Below are positions 47,758 through 60,279 of a DNA stretch of 64,000 nt, piece by piece. The stretch covers positions 15,126,501-15,190,500 of the forward strand of contig NC_092650.1 of the NCBI RefSeq assembly GCF_032118995.1, given 5' to 3'. The DNA comes from Asterias amurensis (taxonomy: Eukaryota; Echinodermata; Asteroidea; Forcipulatida; Asteriidae). Under the pieces are notes generated by a model, which was not told where the DNA came from, searched no databases, and saw nothing but the letters and a program-made list of their open reading frames with translations. A program made the position numbers and the translations under genes. Position 1 is the first letter of the stretch. Every line of letters begins with the position of its first letter.

Positions 47758-48137
47758 TAATGGACCCTTCCCATGAAATATGCTAATCACATTCACGCAT
47801 GCGTACAGACCCTGTTGGTTGGCAAACGCCATAGACCTTATCGCAAATACCAATGCGCAAGCGCAGACTGTTGAATGAGGTGCATTGTGGGATAGATATG
47901 AATCAAATTTTGCTGCCAGCTAGACCACAATGCACCTAATTCCAAGCTTTACGCGCGCGCCCCAGTATTTGCGAAAAGGTCTATAGAGTTGTGCACTAAG
48001 CAGACGCGCAATCGCGTCTGCGTCACGCACCCATTAGCCGTGTACAAAACAGCGCGATGTTCCCTCATTTTGCCAACCAAAACGTTAGTGCGCACGCGCT
48101 ATGTGCAATTTACATATTTCATGGGAAGGGTCTATTA
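47758..48137. repeat. 380-bp inverted-repeat element
   Basis: The termini TAATGGACCCTTCCCATGAA and the inverse CATGGGAAGGGTCTATTA bound GC-rich, CGCGCG-containing interior arms. There is no transposase. Confidence 0.75.
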
Positions 48138-48740
48138 AGGTCAGCTGGTAGAATGACTTGCTTGGTCACAAGGGATTGTAAATGCTATTTTTGTATTTAT
48201 TTATTTATTTATTTTTGTATTTATTTATTATATAAATGCTAAGCTTTTGTATAGCAGCCACTAGACCACCAAAGCCTTCTATTATTCTACATTGAAAGTC
48301 ATGTAAAGGTTGGTGTTCACTGTTTCTTGAAAGAGCTTGTCCCAAATTATCTGACAAACACAGCACTGACTTCAGACTAATAAATTCCAATTGTAGTAAG
48401 TCACTGTACCAGACTTTAGGTCAAGGCACTTTGTCATACTTCCAGACCTAGAAATGCACCTTATTTGGGACCAGAACAGTTCAAAGGACAGGGATAACAA
48501 CACGGTCAGTATCCACCATAGTGACATGGTGTCAGTGTGCCTCAAAATCTTAAACCAAGTACCGGTGGAATTGAACCACCCACAACATTACTCTGGATTG
48601 TACAAGCAAAATTGCTGTATAAATCAAAAGAACAGTGTGTCAACCTGAGATGCTTTCTGTGAATAGTTTAAAAAAAATTGAGTAACAACACCAACCATGC
48701 TTACATATCAACCGAATTTGGGGAAGATATGAACAATATT

Positions 48741-49132
48741 TTAAAGGAACACGTTGCCTTGGATCGGACGAGTTGGTCAAAACAAAAGCGTTTGTAACCG
48801 TTTTTTATATAATGCATATGGTTGGAAAGATGTTTTAAAAGTAGAATACAATGATCCACACAAGTTTGCCTCGAAATTGCGTGGTTTTTCTTCTACTGTG
48901 CGAACTAACACGGTCAGCCATTTATGGGAGTCAACATTTTGACCCCCATAAATGGCCGACGTGTTAGTCGACGAGGTAAAAGGAAAACCACGTAATTTCG
49001 AGGCATGTTTGTGTGGATCATTGTATTCTACTTTTACAACATCTTTCTACCCATATGCATTTTATAAAAAAACGGTTACAAACGCTTTTCAAAGACCAAC
49101 TCGACCGATCCAAGGCAATGTGTCCCTTTAAC
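48741..49132. repeat. MITE family 4
   Basis: Second copy of the element at 34085-34452, from TTAAAGGAACACGTTGCC to TGTGTCCCTTTAA. The central palindrome has several mismatches. Confidence 0.85.
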
Positions 49133-50662
49133 GAGCAGGGGTCACTATAAGGTCTCTGAGTTCGCAGGCAGTGCTGACCGCAGACATCCGGAGCACCTGG
49201 GAATCCAGGCACAGGGTTTGGGTTCCCACGTGATCTGGAGAGGGCAGTCAGTGCTGATCTGGGTCTCTATGGTGTCAACAGCCAATGCAAATAGACCACT
49301 TTGCGATTGCTCCAGGCCGACTCCCCCATTTTGTGTTAAGATCAAAGAAAACGTAAGTCCCTGTGATTATAAAAAGAAGAAGAGACTCGAAGAGAATCAG
49401 AGACTCAAGGAAAACTGTTTTTGTGTCACAATTATTTATTCGTTATGGTTATCCTATTCCTGTCTATGTCTACAGCATTTAATTCTTGTCAATCAACAAA
49501 CAACACAAGTTCTTGACCACGACAGCGTGTTACAATATATAAACAAGTAGCAGGCATCAGCACTAGGAACAGGATGTTACGAATCTAGCAAGTATCAAGA
49601 AGGGTTTTCATGACTAAGGTTTCAAACCAATCTGTAGCTGCTTTGCCTTTGTGTATTGGTAAAATGCTTACAGGTAAATCTTTAGGGGAAATTTGTTTGA
49701 AATTGTATTGCTAGAATCTGTAAATAAGTATACATTCGGCACACAACACATATTACAATCAGAAGAAGCCCAATTTACAAAAATACTGAAATAACTTGCC
49801 AGTAGCTTGAAGGTGTAAAGATCAAAGACAGCCAAATATAAATAATTAAAAAAAACTGCAAAATGTTAATAACAATAGAAAATACAAGCAAACCTTAATA
49901 CTAACAAAGAGCAAAAAAAAAAGATCTTGAAAGTAGAACATAAGTCACCCAACTTAAACTGAACTCTTCATTCGTCATGCACCAATTTCCTTTCTTTTAT
50001 CATGATGCCAGTTTGTAACTCGCAAATTCTGAACTAAGCACCAGTGGAATCAAACCACTCACATCTGCTCTCATGGTAGTACGTCCCCTAATACAAGAAA
50101 ATTGCTGCTATACCAAGAGAACTGTGTGTCAATCTGAGGTGCTTTGTATGTTACAAAACAGTGAGTAACAACGGAACAAATTATTTGAAAATGACATTTT
50201 TATGAGCATGATATTGTTTAAAACCTGCTATCGGTCGTACGACCGATAATTTCAAAACTTCGAAAAAAGGAGTACAGTTACTGGGTCTAATACTATAGCC
50301 TATAATTATTATTACACATTTCCCGCGGTTCGTAGTAAAGCGGGAAATAATTGTCTTATAGGAATTCGAGTAATGCATTGTGCATATCAGGTGGGCATTA
50401 TGTAATAGGGGTGAAGGGGGAGGATTAAAAGGAGATTACAAAGGGTATTGTAGTCAGTCTAGCAAGCACTTTCACAGCGTACTTCTCGTTAAGTTTAATT
50501 ATTATGGAATTAGTAAGGTAATTTATTTAAATTTTAATTTTGGCAGCCAAGGTGAGGTCCAACACCTTCACGGAGGGGGACTCCGAATGTCTTTGGGCAC
50601 AGGTTTCCAGAGTAACTTCTCTGGTTTTTCCTGGAAGTCGTGTTCCCCCAATGATGTGTTTT
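49133..50662. other. Non-coding stretch
   Basis: A donor-like GAAAACGTAAGT at about 49347 follows a 200-base stretch with fewer stops, but no homology was recognised. The rest is AT-rich. Confidence 0.4.
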
Positions 50663-50778
50663 AGTGCAAAGTGCAAAGTGCAAAGTGCAAAGTGCAAGGT
50701 GCAGAGTGCAACATGTGCAAAATGTGCAAAATGTGCATAGTGCAAAGTGCAGGGTGCAAAGTGCAAAGTGCAAAGAAG
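50663..50778. repeat. GTGCAAA minisatellite
   Basis: Imperfect 7-base units GTGCAAA with variants GTGCAAG, GTGCAGA and ATGTGCAAA. Confidence 0.93.
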
Positions 50779-50779
50779 G

Positions 50780-52730
50780 TACAATGTCAGCTTAATGGTA
50801 TGACGTAAAGTTAATATAATATAATATGTACATACTTATGTTTTCTTACGTTTTCTTATATAATAAAAGAGTAGGCGTCGCTCCTTGTGCTTCGCTAACG
50901 CCACAACTGTGTATGGGAAGAGTTATTATTGTGTATTATGCAGTGGAGTGTAGTTAAGACTTACAATTTCTAGTGGATGAGAATGCATTGTGGTGCAGCA
51001 GAGTAGGAATGCTTAGCTGATGTTGCTTTGCTACCTTCCTTTGTCATGCAAGTCATGGTGGGCATGTGAACTCTATTTTTCGGAGACTTCCTCATTTTGG
51101 GGTATTTTACTTTGTGTGGGGACTCGACATTAACTGTCATGACTGTCACGAAAAAAAAACCTCTAACTATAGTCTAACAATCATGTCTAAACTCTAAGCC
51201 CTTGTGATGACGTGAGGAGGGTTATTACTTCTACTAGTACTAGAAACTATTATAAGGCTCCCGGGGGAGTAAATTTCTAGGGTAGAAGTAGGTTATTACC
51301 TTAGTCCTACACTAAGCGGAAGCCCTACCCTTTTTTTTGCCCGGGGCCAGATTGTGATAAAGTGTGTTATTTAAAAAAAAATGTTTCTAGTCCAATAAAT
51401 TTTTTTATAACAGGCCCTGTCGACGTTCCCTCATGTTGATGTTCCCATCGGTCCAATTCTCTCAGAAACTATCGTTAATCATAATTTCCTAATTTTTTTC
51501 TCGTGGAAATCGATAAAATGTCAAGCCATTATTAGCTATTCGTGCAACCCCAAGCACTACATCCCGTATTTTTGCCTGTGAGATTACGAATCTACGAATT
51601 CCCATATGGTTTGACATATCCTCCTCTTACCAGTTTTCACGGTATTATGCCTTTTTCATTGAATTGGGAGACAAATAATGATGCCATAATATATCAACCG
51701 ATGCCCTAATTATCTTCATTTGTTAATACGAAGTATGCAAACATGTATTAAAACTTGATGGACATTGAAATGTTCACACCACACACCGATCTTGGATGAC
51801 TTCAACTGGCCCCATTTGTTTTCGGCAAACGAGAAAGTATGGTTTTCCGGTGAAGCCATACATGGAAGAAACATCTGCAGTGACTACAAGTGTTTTTTGA
51901 CACTTTGTGTATGACTCTATAGCCAGCAGTTGTCTTCATTTTATTCAAAAAAAAATTATTAAATTTTAAAAAATACCATGGTATCTTGCAAAAAATAAAA
52001 AAAATAAAGAAATGAATAAAAAGTGTGAATAATTACTGGCTTTCAAATCTGATTTTTGTTTGGTTTTTTTTTTCTGTTTTTTTCTCTTAATATTTATAAT
52101 AAAGCGTATAAATAAAAACAGTGATAATTGAATCAACAAGCTGATGTTTAAATTTTAATATCAATAATAATGTTGATATGAGGGTTATTAAACAAATAAA
52201 TAAAAATCTCAAAAAAATTAGAAAATGATATAAGGCACATGGCTTCTTTAAGCCTCTGTATTTTTTTCCAGAATGCTCAGCAAAATATTCAGTCACACGA
52301 TTTGATCATCATGAATTGTGAATTGAAATAGTGTTTGATGAAACTTTTTCGGTGGGCAAATATTTGTATATGGCCTCAACATTATGACATATTTTTTAAC
52401 CTTGTAGAAATGCCTAAAATACAAAACTTATTGCATAACCAGTGGAGCCTTACGTGTTTCTAAAATTTGGTCAAGGGAGAGGAGACTTTTTGCTTGGCAA
52501 ATAAAACCACACAATTTTTATCTAGGGACTGTTTACATCGCGCACAGAGAGGTAAAAGATTTGCCACGATTTTAGGGACACCTCGAAAACAAGACCTCCT
52601 ACGATACACGAGCGCCCTCACAAAAGCACAAAAATCTATAGTGTGTGCGGTTTTGACGTCGCGTTGTGTGGTGATGTTGTGATGATGTGTGATTACGCCG
52701 AGGTTTTTTTGACACAAAATGGCGTCCAGC
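50780..52730. other. AT-rich gene-poor stretch
   Basis: No coding frame, RNA gene or shared repeat was recognised. A short imperfect hairpin lies around ACTTCTACTAGTACTAGAAA (near 51229). Confidence 0.5.
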
Positions 52731-52759
52731 AACCACGTGAGCAAAATAACTGGTCCCCC

Positions 52760-53250
52760 CATGTCGCAAGCGCCCTCTCGCGGGGAAAACCGTGTGTACT
52801 TAAACAAAAACTAAAGTCTTCTAACCAATACATATCTATCTGTGCTGCGAAAGTGTCAGATGTGTTTTGTAGCTTTGAGTATTCTGAAGTCGGATGAACC
52901 GTTGGTTTGGACACAATTGGTGATTACTTAAAATAATTGTAAGCATTAAAACCTGGTAAAGAGCAATTGTTGGTAGTGTTAAGAGTGGTTCATGCTATAG
53001 CGCCCTCTCGCAGGTTAAACCGTGAGTACTTAAACAAAAACTAAGATCTTCTAACCAATACATATCTATCTGTGCTGCGAAAGTGTCAGATGTGTGTTTT
53101 TTTTTTAGCTATAAGTATTCTGTAGTCGGATGAACCGTTGGTTTTGACACTGTTGGTGATTACTCAAAATAATTGTTAGCTAGAAACCTGGTAACGGGCA
53201 ATGAAGAGATGTTGATAGTGTAAAACATTGTGTGCGCGTGCTTAGACCAT
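52760..53250. repeat. Two tandem partial copies of the 36.7-kb paralogous segment
   Basis: GCGCCCTCTCGC, CTTCTAACCAATACATATCT and GTCGGATGAACCGTTGG occur twice, about 240 bases apart. Confidence 0.7.
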
Positions 53251-53479
53251 TATACTATCAACAGTAAATAAAAAAAACGTAGGCCAACGAAGTCATGTAT
53301 GCCTTAGTCTCGATTCTAAGTCTTCTTTGTGCCACAGCTATTCAAAAGGGTACAGGAGTGAAACACTGTACTTGAAAGGTCAAACTGAAGTTGTTGTATT
53401 CGTTTATAGTTATCGTAACAGGCGATATACACCATAAATAACAACAGGTGTGTCGATACTTCTTCCGGGGTGGGAGGAA

Positions 53480-53563
53480 TAGGAGACTTTGGGACGCTAG
53501 GTGGCAGCAGACTTACCAGGTAAATTTCCACTGTTTACGTAGTTCTGAGCGTGCGCACATGAT
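53480..53563. mobile_element. Family 2 MITE, half copy
   Basis: It has GGAGACTTTGGGACGCTAGG and the following GGTGGCAGCAGACTTACC but breaks off at GCGCACATGATCAGC, next to a segment that is inverted relative to 37140-37280. Confidence 0.75.
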
Positions 53564-53683
53564 CAGCACTCTGTGATGAGGAACACATCCTTGCACCGAA
53601 ATATTTTAACTTCAAACGTCATCATGTGGATTTTGTTACTTTAAAAAGAAAAGTTTTTTCCTCTTTCATTAAAAGTTGGCCTT

Positions 53684-53830
53684 AATGGGAGACTTTTGGG
53701 ACGCTTGGTGGCAGCAGACTTACCAGGTAAAATCCATTGTTCTCGGTAATGTACGCAGGCTCAGAACTACGTAATTTTGGAAATTTACCTGGTAAGTCTG
53801 CTGCCACCTAGCTATCCAAAGTCGCCAATT
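53684..53830. mobile_element. Family 2 MITE at the start of the tandem duplication, copy 1
   Basis: It runs from AATGGGAGACTTTTGGG to CCAAAGTCGCCAATT. Homology with the second duplication unit begins in this element. Confidence 0.8.
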
Positions 53831-56484
53831 GTACTCAGTGGCCAAGTCACTGTTACTTGACTAAAACTTAGCTAGCCAAGGTTGGCAGTATTCGTTAATC
53901 GACTGAAAACTACTTGCACCGCTGTACTTTAATCCAGAACTGAACAAAGTGCAATCGTAAACTCAACCCGCGCTGCTCGTGTTGGAGATAAGTAACACAC
54001 TAACAAATAACAGTTGACGTTTGGTATCATGGGCGGTAATAAAAATTACTAACACCATACTTTTACTTTACACCCCCAAATATTTAATTTACCTTTCTGG
54101 TGAAAAATTATACATGTTATTCTTTATACTAAACTATGAATGATTATAACACACCTCTGTTTTTTGTTTTTTTCTGGTTGGCTGAAACACGCTCACGTGG
54201 GTGAACTGTTATACACATTGACTGGCAATGGGGTATAGTGTACGTCTATTCCCCCAAGGGACTTTGAGTGACCAGAAGAAGGACCTAAATAGGCCCCTCG
54301 TCTGGTCACTCAGACCCGAGGGGGAAAGACGTACACTAGTTACCGAAATATGCCAGTCAACAGAAATCTGGAAAAGAAAGGAAGTTTTGTAGTTGCAATT
54401 CACGGTTCAAGTCAAGAGAGGGCGCTGTAACCGGGCACTATTTTCAAAGACTAGTGCCCGCTCGGGTACTAGTTCCTGAAAAACACATGCGCGCGATCAC
54501 AAGACTATAGTTCATCCCACATGACCGTGTTTAGCCAACCAGAATACAGAACAAGCTAGAAATGTCATATAGTCCAGTGATCGCGCGCGCATGATAGTGC
54601 CCGATCGGGCACTAGTATCTTTGTTTTTGACTGGTTACAGGGCCCTCTATAGACTTGAACCGTGAATAGCAACTCTACAAAACTTCCTTTCTTTTCAATT
54701 TATTATATTTTATTTCACATTGAGGTGTGTTGTATGACCTGGCATAAGTCGGTACCTAGTGCACGTCTATTCCCCCTCGGGCATTTGACTGACCAGAAGA
54801 GGGACCTCCGCTAGTCACGTCACTCAAAGTTCCTCGGGGAATAGACGTACACTATTTACCTCGTTGCCAGTCAATAATTATGTGTATACAAATTAACCCG
54901 GAAGTGATAACAATAATGTGAGAGCGTCCTCGTGCGGTCACGGGCCATTCATTCGGCTTTGGGCTCTCAGTTATCAGACAGCCTTTTTAGTAACGATGAC
55001 TGCATCCCATTCAACATTGATGATGACTCTACTCCCGTCTTTCTTTGAGCACTCACTGCTGGCAAGAAGCTCAATCACGTCTTGATACTGTGAGGCGGTT
55101 GCCTTCTTTTTAAACTCCGTCACGTGGAGGATGAATTCAAGCAAGAGTTCCCCGTCTTCAGACGTCTTGTCGAAGCACTGGGTGATATCCACTTCACAGT
55201 TTTGGTAACTGTGGGTGTATGGAATGTTACGTTGGTTGAACGGGCTCTGCAATGAAGCAAGGCTAAAGTACCGCACATCCTGTTTCAAGGAATCAGGAAC
55301 ACTTCTCCAGAGCTTGAACCAACCACACTCGTCTGAAAAAGAAAATATCAAATTATACCAAGAGAGTTCATCACAACATGTACAACAGTAAGTTTTGTGT
55401 GAATATGGATGGGCGTTTAATAAGGCTTCATTTAGCCTTCATTATGCAGAGCCCGAATCTACAGGTAAACAGGTAAAACAACAATACAATAATACAAGAC
55501 ATTGCTAGCTGAGAGTGTAGGATCGTTTCGTCAATTCATTGTCTGTAATTTGTTTAAAAGGCACTGGATACTATTGGCAAATTAAATTGCTCTAAATAAT
55601 TGTTGCCATAAAACCTTACTTGTTAGCTATCAATAGAGAGAGGTTGATAGTATAAAACATTGTAGAAGAAACGGCTCCCAAAGTAACGTCGTTTTCGGGA
55701 AAGAAGTGGTTTTCCACTAAAATATTTTGAACTTGATTTCAAAACTTCAGAATGAGATTTTGAGTCGGATCGCTATCACCCACGACAGACATTATTTTGT
55801 AACGACCTGTCCATAAGTCTATTTTACCTGACATGATAATGACAAGCAATTTGCCACCAGGTTCAAGGAGGTCGTACATATACATCAAGGAGCTCTCTAC
55901 GTCACCAACGTGGTACAGGGAGTGAATAGCGCTGATGAAATGAAATTTGGTTCCAACTCCGTCAGTATCTCTGTATTGTTCAAGGGTTTGCTGTCGCCAG
56001 TCAAACTTCACACCTTGTAGTTCGTGTCCCTTGGATTGGACCAGTGCCTTGTACTTGATGATTTGATCTTCGGCAGGTTCAACTACACGGTTAGTGATGA
56101 TCGGATATTTCTTCAGTAGTGCGGTCAGGAATGGATACTCTGTCTCCCCTTTAGAGAACAGTTCAATTAGTTGAAGTTAAGAATAATTATTGAGGGTATT
56201 GATAAGTATACTGGTACGTAACTTCAGGCTGTTAATGAAAGTGTGCTCTAATTAAGTTCAAGCTTAAAACAGCTCAACTTTAAAGCCTTTTTTCCTAATT
56301 AAATTAATATACTTTTTACTGGTGTGTTGTCAACAAATAAATTGCTAGCATTGCCTTGCTCGTTCCCGCCCTGCCCAGTTTTCACCGTTTTCAAAGCTCA
56401 AACATGTCAATCTCCTGCTTATTTATCTGAACTTGTTTACCATTATTCCCTAACTCGGACCTAATAGGTTAAACTCAAAAGTCA
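53691..56484. repeat. Tandem duplication unit 1 (with HNMT copy E)
   Basis: Nearly identical by eye to 61306-64000 in direct orientation. It covers the MITE, a foldback block (54180-54890) and exons 3 and 2 of copy E. The pair probably continues past exon 1, beyond the window for unit 2. Confidence 0.92.
54180..54890. repeat. Foldback block downstream of HNMT copy E
   Basis: Outer inverted arms near 54220-54290 and 54730-54870 carry GTACGTCTATTCCCCC and the inverse. An inner pair carries GATCGGGCACTAG-type palindromes (54430-54615). The same block is at 61810-62500. Confidence 0.7.
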
Positions 56485-57208
56485 TTGTTTCTATAAGAGC
56501 TTTCTTTCCCTTTTTCACATGGCCACAGATCATTTTCTTACGCCGCCACCATTACTATATATATTTTTTTTACAGTATTCCATGTGCATAATCGCCAGAC
56601 TAGTAATTTACACTGTTTTAAGTCGCTGTTGAAAACTCTTTTTTTTTTAAGCTGCTTATTTTGTTATTATGATTTTAATTTTGTATCTTTCACTCGCTGT
56701 GTTATTATTTATTATTTATTGTTCTCTTTGTGCGCATAAGGGTTTTTTTTTTTTGCATTAGGCGCTTTATACATGTCTTCATTTTGTTGTTATTATTAAG
56801 TTATTGGATTTGAAAATTCATATGCTCAGAACTGTAAATCATATTTCTGTATTCCAGCAAAATGATTATTTGAAACACTGCCTTACCAGATCCACTGCTA
56901 TCATATTAAAAATGAAAAATAAACTGTCCAGTTTTAATTTATCTAGGTTTTGATATTCATAAGTTCAATTTGTTATGAAGACTGTTATTGTAGCGAATGA
57001 TTTGAAACACTGCCTTACCCGATCCACTGCCTACTCCTAAGACACGGAGCTCATTGTCTTGGTCCAAGTTTGGGAGATGAGGGACGATCTTGTCGAGTAG
57101 CACTGTCTTGGTCCAAGTGTCCTGACGTTCATACTTGTTTGAAGATGCAATGAAAGCCTCATACGACTTCATATAGCGATCTTCGTAATGTAACTTAGAT
57201 TCAGCCAT
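54974..57208 (-). CDS. Histamine N-methyltransferase-like protein, copy E
   Basis: Exons are 57208-57019, 56148-55828 and 55332-54974. Donors are GTAAGG and GTAAAA, acceptors CTAAAG and TTTTCAG, introns in phase 1, and the total is 870 nt, 289 residues. The start MAESKLHYEDRYMKSYEAF is five residues shorter than in copy B. It keeps GVGSGSGETEY, VVEP, IHSLYHV and LLEPGG. The histamine-side EHQ reads ERQ, and the residue aligned to Asn283 is Val (INVEWDAVIV), so the substrate or affinity may differ. The first part of exon 3 (ECGWFKLWRSVPDSLKQDV) differs from A, B and D but is closer to human GWDKLW. The C-terminus is KKAV, one base different in frame from copy F. A dyad-rich block lies about 0.4 kb upstream. 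Confidence 0.88.
56860..56898 (-). pseudogene. Duplicate of the exon 1 donor region inside intron 1 of copy E
   Basis: A 38-base stretch repeats the end of exon 1 and its donor (CTTACCAGATCCACTGC on the plus strand) about 135 bases downstream in the intron. It matches the donor of copies A and B (TCTG then GTAAGG) better than the real copy E donor (TCGG then GTAAGG). Confidence 0.65.
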
Positions 57209-57589
57209 TATGATCTGTCGTTTTCTCTCGCCGTCTGAAGAAGCACTGCCTGCCAACACAAAAACACCCGATGAATAAAAGTAGTCTCACACGAGACAAT
57301 AACGTACAGGCAGGTCCGCAGGCAAACTCCATTGCTCAATATTTATTCATATTTCAGTTTTCTCATTATAGTTTCATGTGGTTTAGTTACTGCTATCTTC
57401 GGTTCGGTATCCGAAACGTGACCGAAACGGTGCTTTACGACCACCAAAACACACCCAACCGCAACCTCGTCCCCATGGTTTACTTTATTTTCAACCATAT
57501 TTACAATAGTAAACCCTGGGATGGAAACTCCTATACTTGGATCCTGATTGGACAACTATTTTACATTGCTTGAATATGTTCCATATTCA

Positions 57590-58023
57590 TAGGTACAGCC
57601 AGCCGCCGGTGTCGCATGCGAACATGTTCTCTATGCAATACTATCCGGAGGACACTATTGCATATGCAATCATGCCCGCCGGACGGTTTTGCATATGCAA
57701 TCGTCCGCCCGGACGCTGCTGCATAATGCAATGTGTCCGCGGTGACACATTTGCATATGCACTTGTGTCCGCCCCCGTGTAAATCCGTCCTTGCAGTAAA
57801 TTAAACGCCATTGGTCGACGGAACACGCTCGCTTTTTTTTACAAGCTATAAATGCATGTCATGAAATGTTCGGCCGTTGGGAATTCGCTGCAATCATAAA
57901 ATACGTGAATATTCATGCTGCATAATGTACGTAGGTCCAGTGCATGCACACTCGCTTACGCGCGCACATACATGTCAACGTCCACCGGATTGTTTTTGCA
58001 TAGCCCCGGACACGATTGCATAT
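57590..58023. promoter_or_regulatory. Dyad-rich block upstream of HNMT copy E (candidate control region)
   Basis: Direct paralogue of 35105-35535. TTGCATATGCAA dyads alternate with GTCCGCCCGGAC dyads at about 30-base spacing over 57600-57775. It starts some 390 bases 5' of the copy E start codon. The promoter role is inferred from position only; the other copy has no gene beside it. Confidence 0.4.
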
Positions 58024-58534
58024 GCAAAAGTCGACTGACACCGCTACAACAGTGCCACCGCAACGACATAGAGACTTCTTCACCCCGAAGTCAAATCTTG
58101 TACAGTAACTAGATCATGAACATACTCACCTTATATTAAAATATGGTCAAAATAGATCGACTGGCAGTGTTTTGCTGAATTTCATTTAAGGGTCGGCTGA
58201 AACGATCCTGACGACAACAAATGAAGCAAAGCAATAACTTGGAATGTGCATAATTGTCTCTATTATACTCCACTCAAACAAATTGCACAATGACCAGTAT
58301 TTACCTTCAATGACTAGGCATAGGCAAAATAGTGTAAAACTCACGGTCTGGAGGTCAACTGCATAAAATACTCAGATTCAGTCCTTCCCACGTAGTGCCC
58401 ATGAACTCAGAGCAAGGTCGTGTCCTCTATTGTTGACTGTTAATAAAAACCTACACGGCAGTTAACGGTTGTATGGCTTCTGACTGGCACCCCGAACACT
58501 ATTGACAAAGTAATAGGTACACCGCCAATGAATA

Positions 58535-58615
58535 GGGCTAGATAGCTCAGTTGGTAGAGCGCCGGCACGTTTCCGGTCATTCTTTGTTCTTTATCACACG
58601 GCAATTCGACCCTGC
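58535..58615 (+). tRNA. tRNA-like sequence (tRNA pseudogene or SINE head)
   Basis: TAGCTCAGTTGGTAGAGCG matches the D-arm/A box of tRNAs, followed by an anticodon-arm-like GCCGGCACGTTTCCGGT. A B-box-like GCAATTCGACCCT stands at 58601-58613 after an enlarged variable region. The T arm is imperfect and the acceptor stem does not close, so it is not a working tRNA. A tRNA-derived SINE is most likely. Confidence 0.55.
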
Positions 58616-58649
58616 AAGGTTTTAAACGGCCGTAGAACTAGTATCTACC

Positions 58650-59240
58650 CTTTTATTCCCATTCATAAATAAGGGAATCAATGTTTGGTGAAGAAGTTTT
58701 CAACTATAGTGGTTTAATCCAAACGAGACTGGTTCTTGATAATTTTTACCGAGACGAAGTCGAGGTAAATTAAGAACCAGGCCTCGGCGGGTTTAAACCA
58801 CATAGTTGAAAACCGATTCAACACACTTTGATTCCCATTCATAAATACCTTTTCGGTCAAAAAACATCAACACTTTTGGTCAAAAAGTAAAACAAATGCA
58901 AAAATTATAATTGTTCAATGATTTCTTTCAACACAGCACCCCTCCAGCTATGAAACGGTAAGGCCCTCCGCCGCCGCCCTTCGGGTAAAAAACTCCTTAT
59001 AAGGGAATGCTGTGCGCGTCGCGCGTATCGCGTGATGTGGCACAACTGTCCCGGCCGTTGCTCTCGACCAATAGGAATTAAGAAACTGTCTTATAAGCAC
59101 AGGTGCAAGCTCGCGTGTCACTCCCATGTTTAAACACTTTTTACTGGTCATAAACAAAGCTTTTTATACACACCCACGTGACGCGCTCTCCATCAATAGG
59201 AATGGCGAAACTGTCTGAGGTATTTATGAGTACCTTTTTG
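58650..59240. repeat. Inverted-repeat element downstream of the tRNA-like sequence
   Basis: An inner inverted pair (58655-58720 and 58795-58850) shares ATTCCCATTCATAAATA, TTCAACTA and GTGGTTTA. A similar AAATACC...GGTATTTA pair lies further out at 58845 and 59218. No transposase was recognised. Confidence 0.55.
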
Positions 59241-59242
59241 GT

Positions 59243-59500
59243 TAAAGACACTGGACAATATTGGTAATTGTCAAAGACCAGTCTTCTCACTTGGTGTATC
59301 TCAACATAATGCATAGAAATAACAAACTAGGAAAATTTCAGCTCAATCGGTCGTCGAAGTTGCGAGATAATAATGGGAAAAAAAACACCCTTGTCACACG
59401 TGCTTTCTGGTGCTTGATTTCGAGACCTCAAGTTCTAAATCTGAGGTCTCGAAATCAAATTCGTGGAAAATTACTTTTTTCTCGAAAACTACTTTTGACC
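59243..59500. repeat. Family 1 MITE, truncated
   Basis: It starts TTAAAGACACTGGACAATATT, continues past the CGAGACCTCA hairpin and stops at CTCGAAAACTAC. Confidence 0.75.
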
Positions 59501-60275
59501 ACACTGCTGAATAATAATATGCGGTCATCTAACCGATAGTTGAACCTGCTATTTGGGGAAATACTTTGTTTGGTGCAGGCATTTAGCCATTTTTCGCATG
59601 TTCACATTTTTTGGACTAGATAGTGTTTATAGTGTGCATGATCAATATCGTTATGATTTATGATGATTTTTTTGAGGATCCGATTTTCTCCATTCTTGGA
59701 TGAAGACCATTTTTATTGTAGACGGTTTATCACAGTGTAGCCTATAAGGCCCTTTTGAAACTGCGGCTTCGGCTCCAGAATCGGCTCATCAGCAGCGGCT
59801 AGCTTGAGTCCTCACGAGGGTTCTTACACAAGCATAATTTGATCTTGACGACTGCAATACAATCGACGACCTATCTACTCTTCAGTATGGTACTGAGAAT
59901 GGGTAGACAGAACCAACAAGTTTGAATGAGTAATGCATAGTTCAGTGTGGCTTTGAAAATGATCAGAAGTTCACGCCAAATTTGGACATGACACTATTTG
60001 CTGCGCCGGCCAGTGCCAGCAATTAGTACGGATCAGGGAAGAAATGAAACAAATATCGAGATATGAATAGGCAAGTTTAATGGATCATGCATATTCAATG
60101 GCTTTGTAAGTATCCCTAGGATCCGAAGTTCGTGCCAAATTTGGACATGACAGTGATTTACGCCGGGGGCGGGGGGAGCTAGCAGCACAAGTAAACAACT
60201 TGCCTGCTTCTAATTCAGTTCATTCACTCTCATGCTCTGCTGCGCTGACCTCGTGCACACTGTGCCCAAATATGG
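59501..60275. other. Non-coding stretch with a two-fold internal repeat
   Basis: GAAGTTC-x-GCCAAATTTGGACATGACA appears at about 59970 and 60126, each after ATGAATAGGCAAG or similar, so a short segment is duplicated in direct orientation. No gene was recognised. Confidence 0.45.
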
Positions 60276-60279
60276 GTTA

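Noticed and set aside
49145-49550. Possible exon ending at a GTAAGT donor
   Set aside because: No homology, no matching acceptor and no partner exon could be recognised.
58535-58615. Functional tRNA gene
   Set aside because: The A box is good, but the T arm is imperfect and no acceptor stem pairs, so only a tRNA-derived pseudogene is supported.
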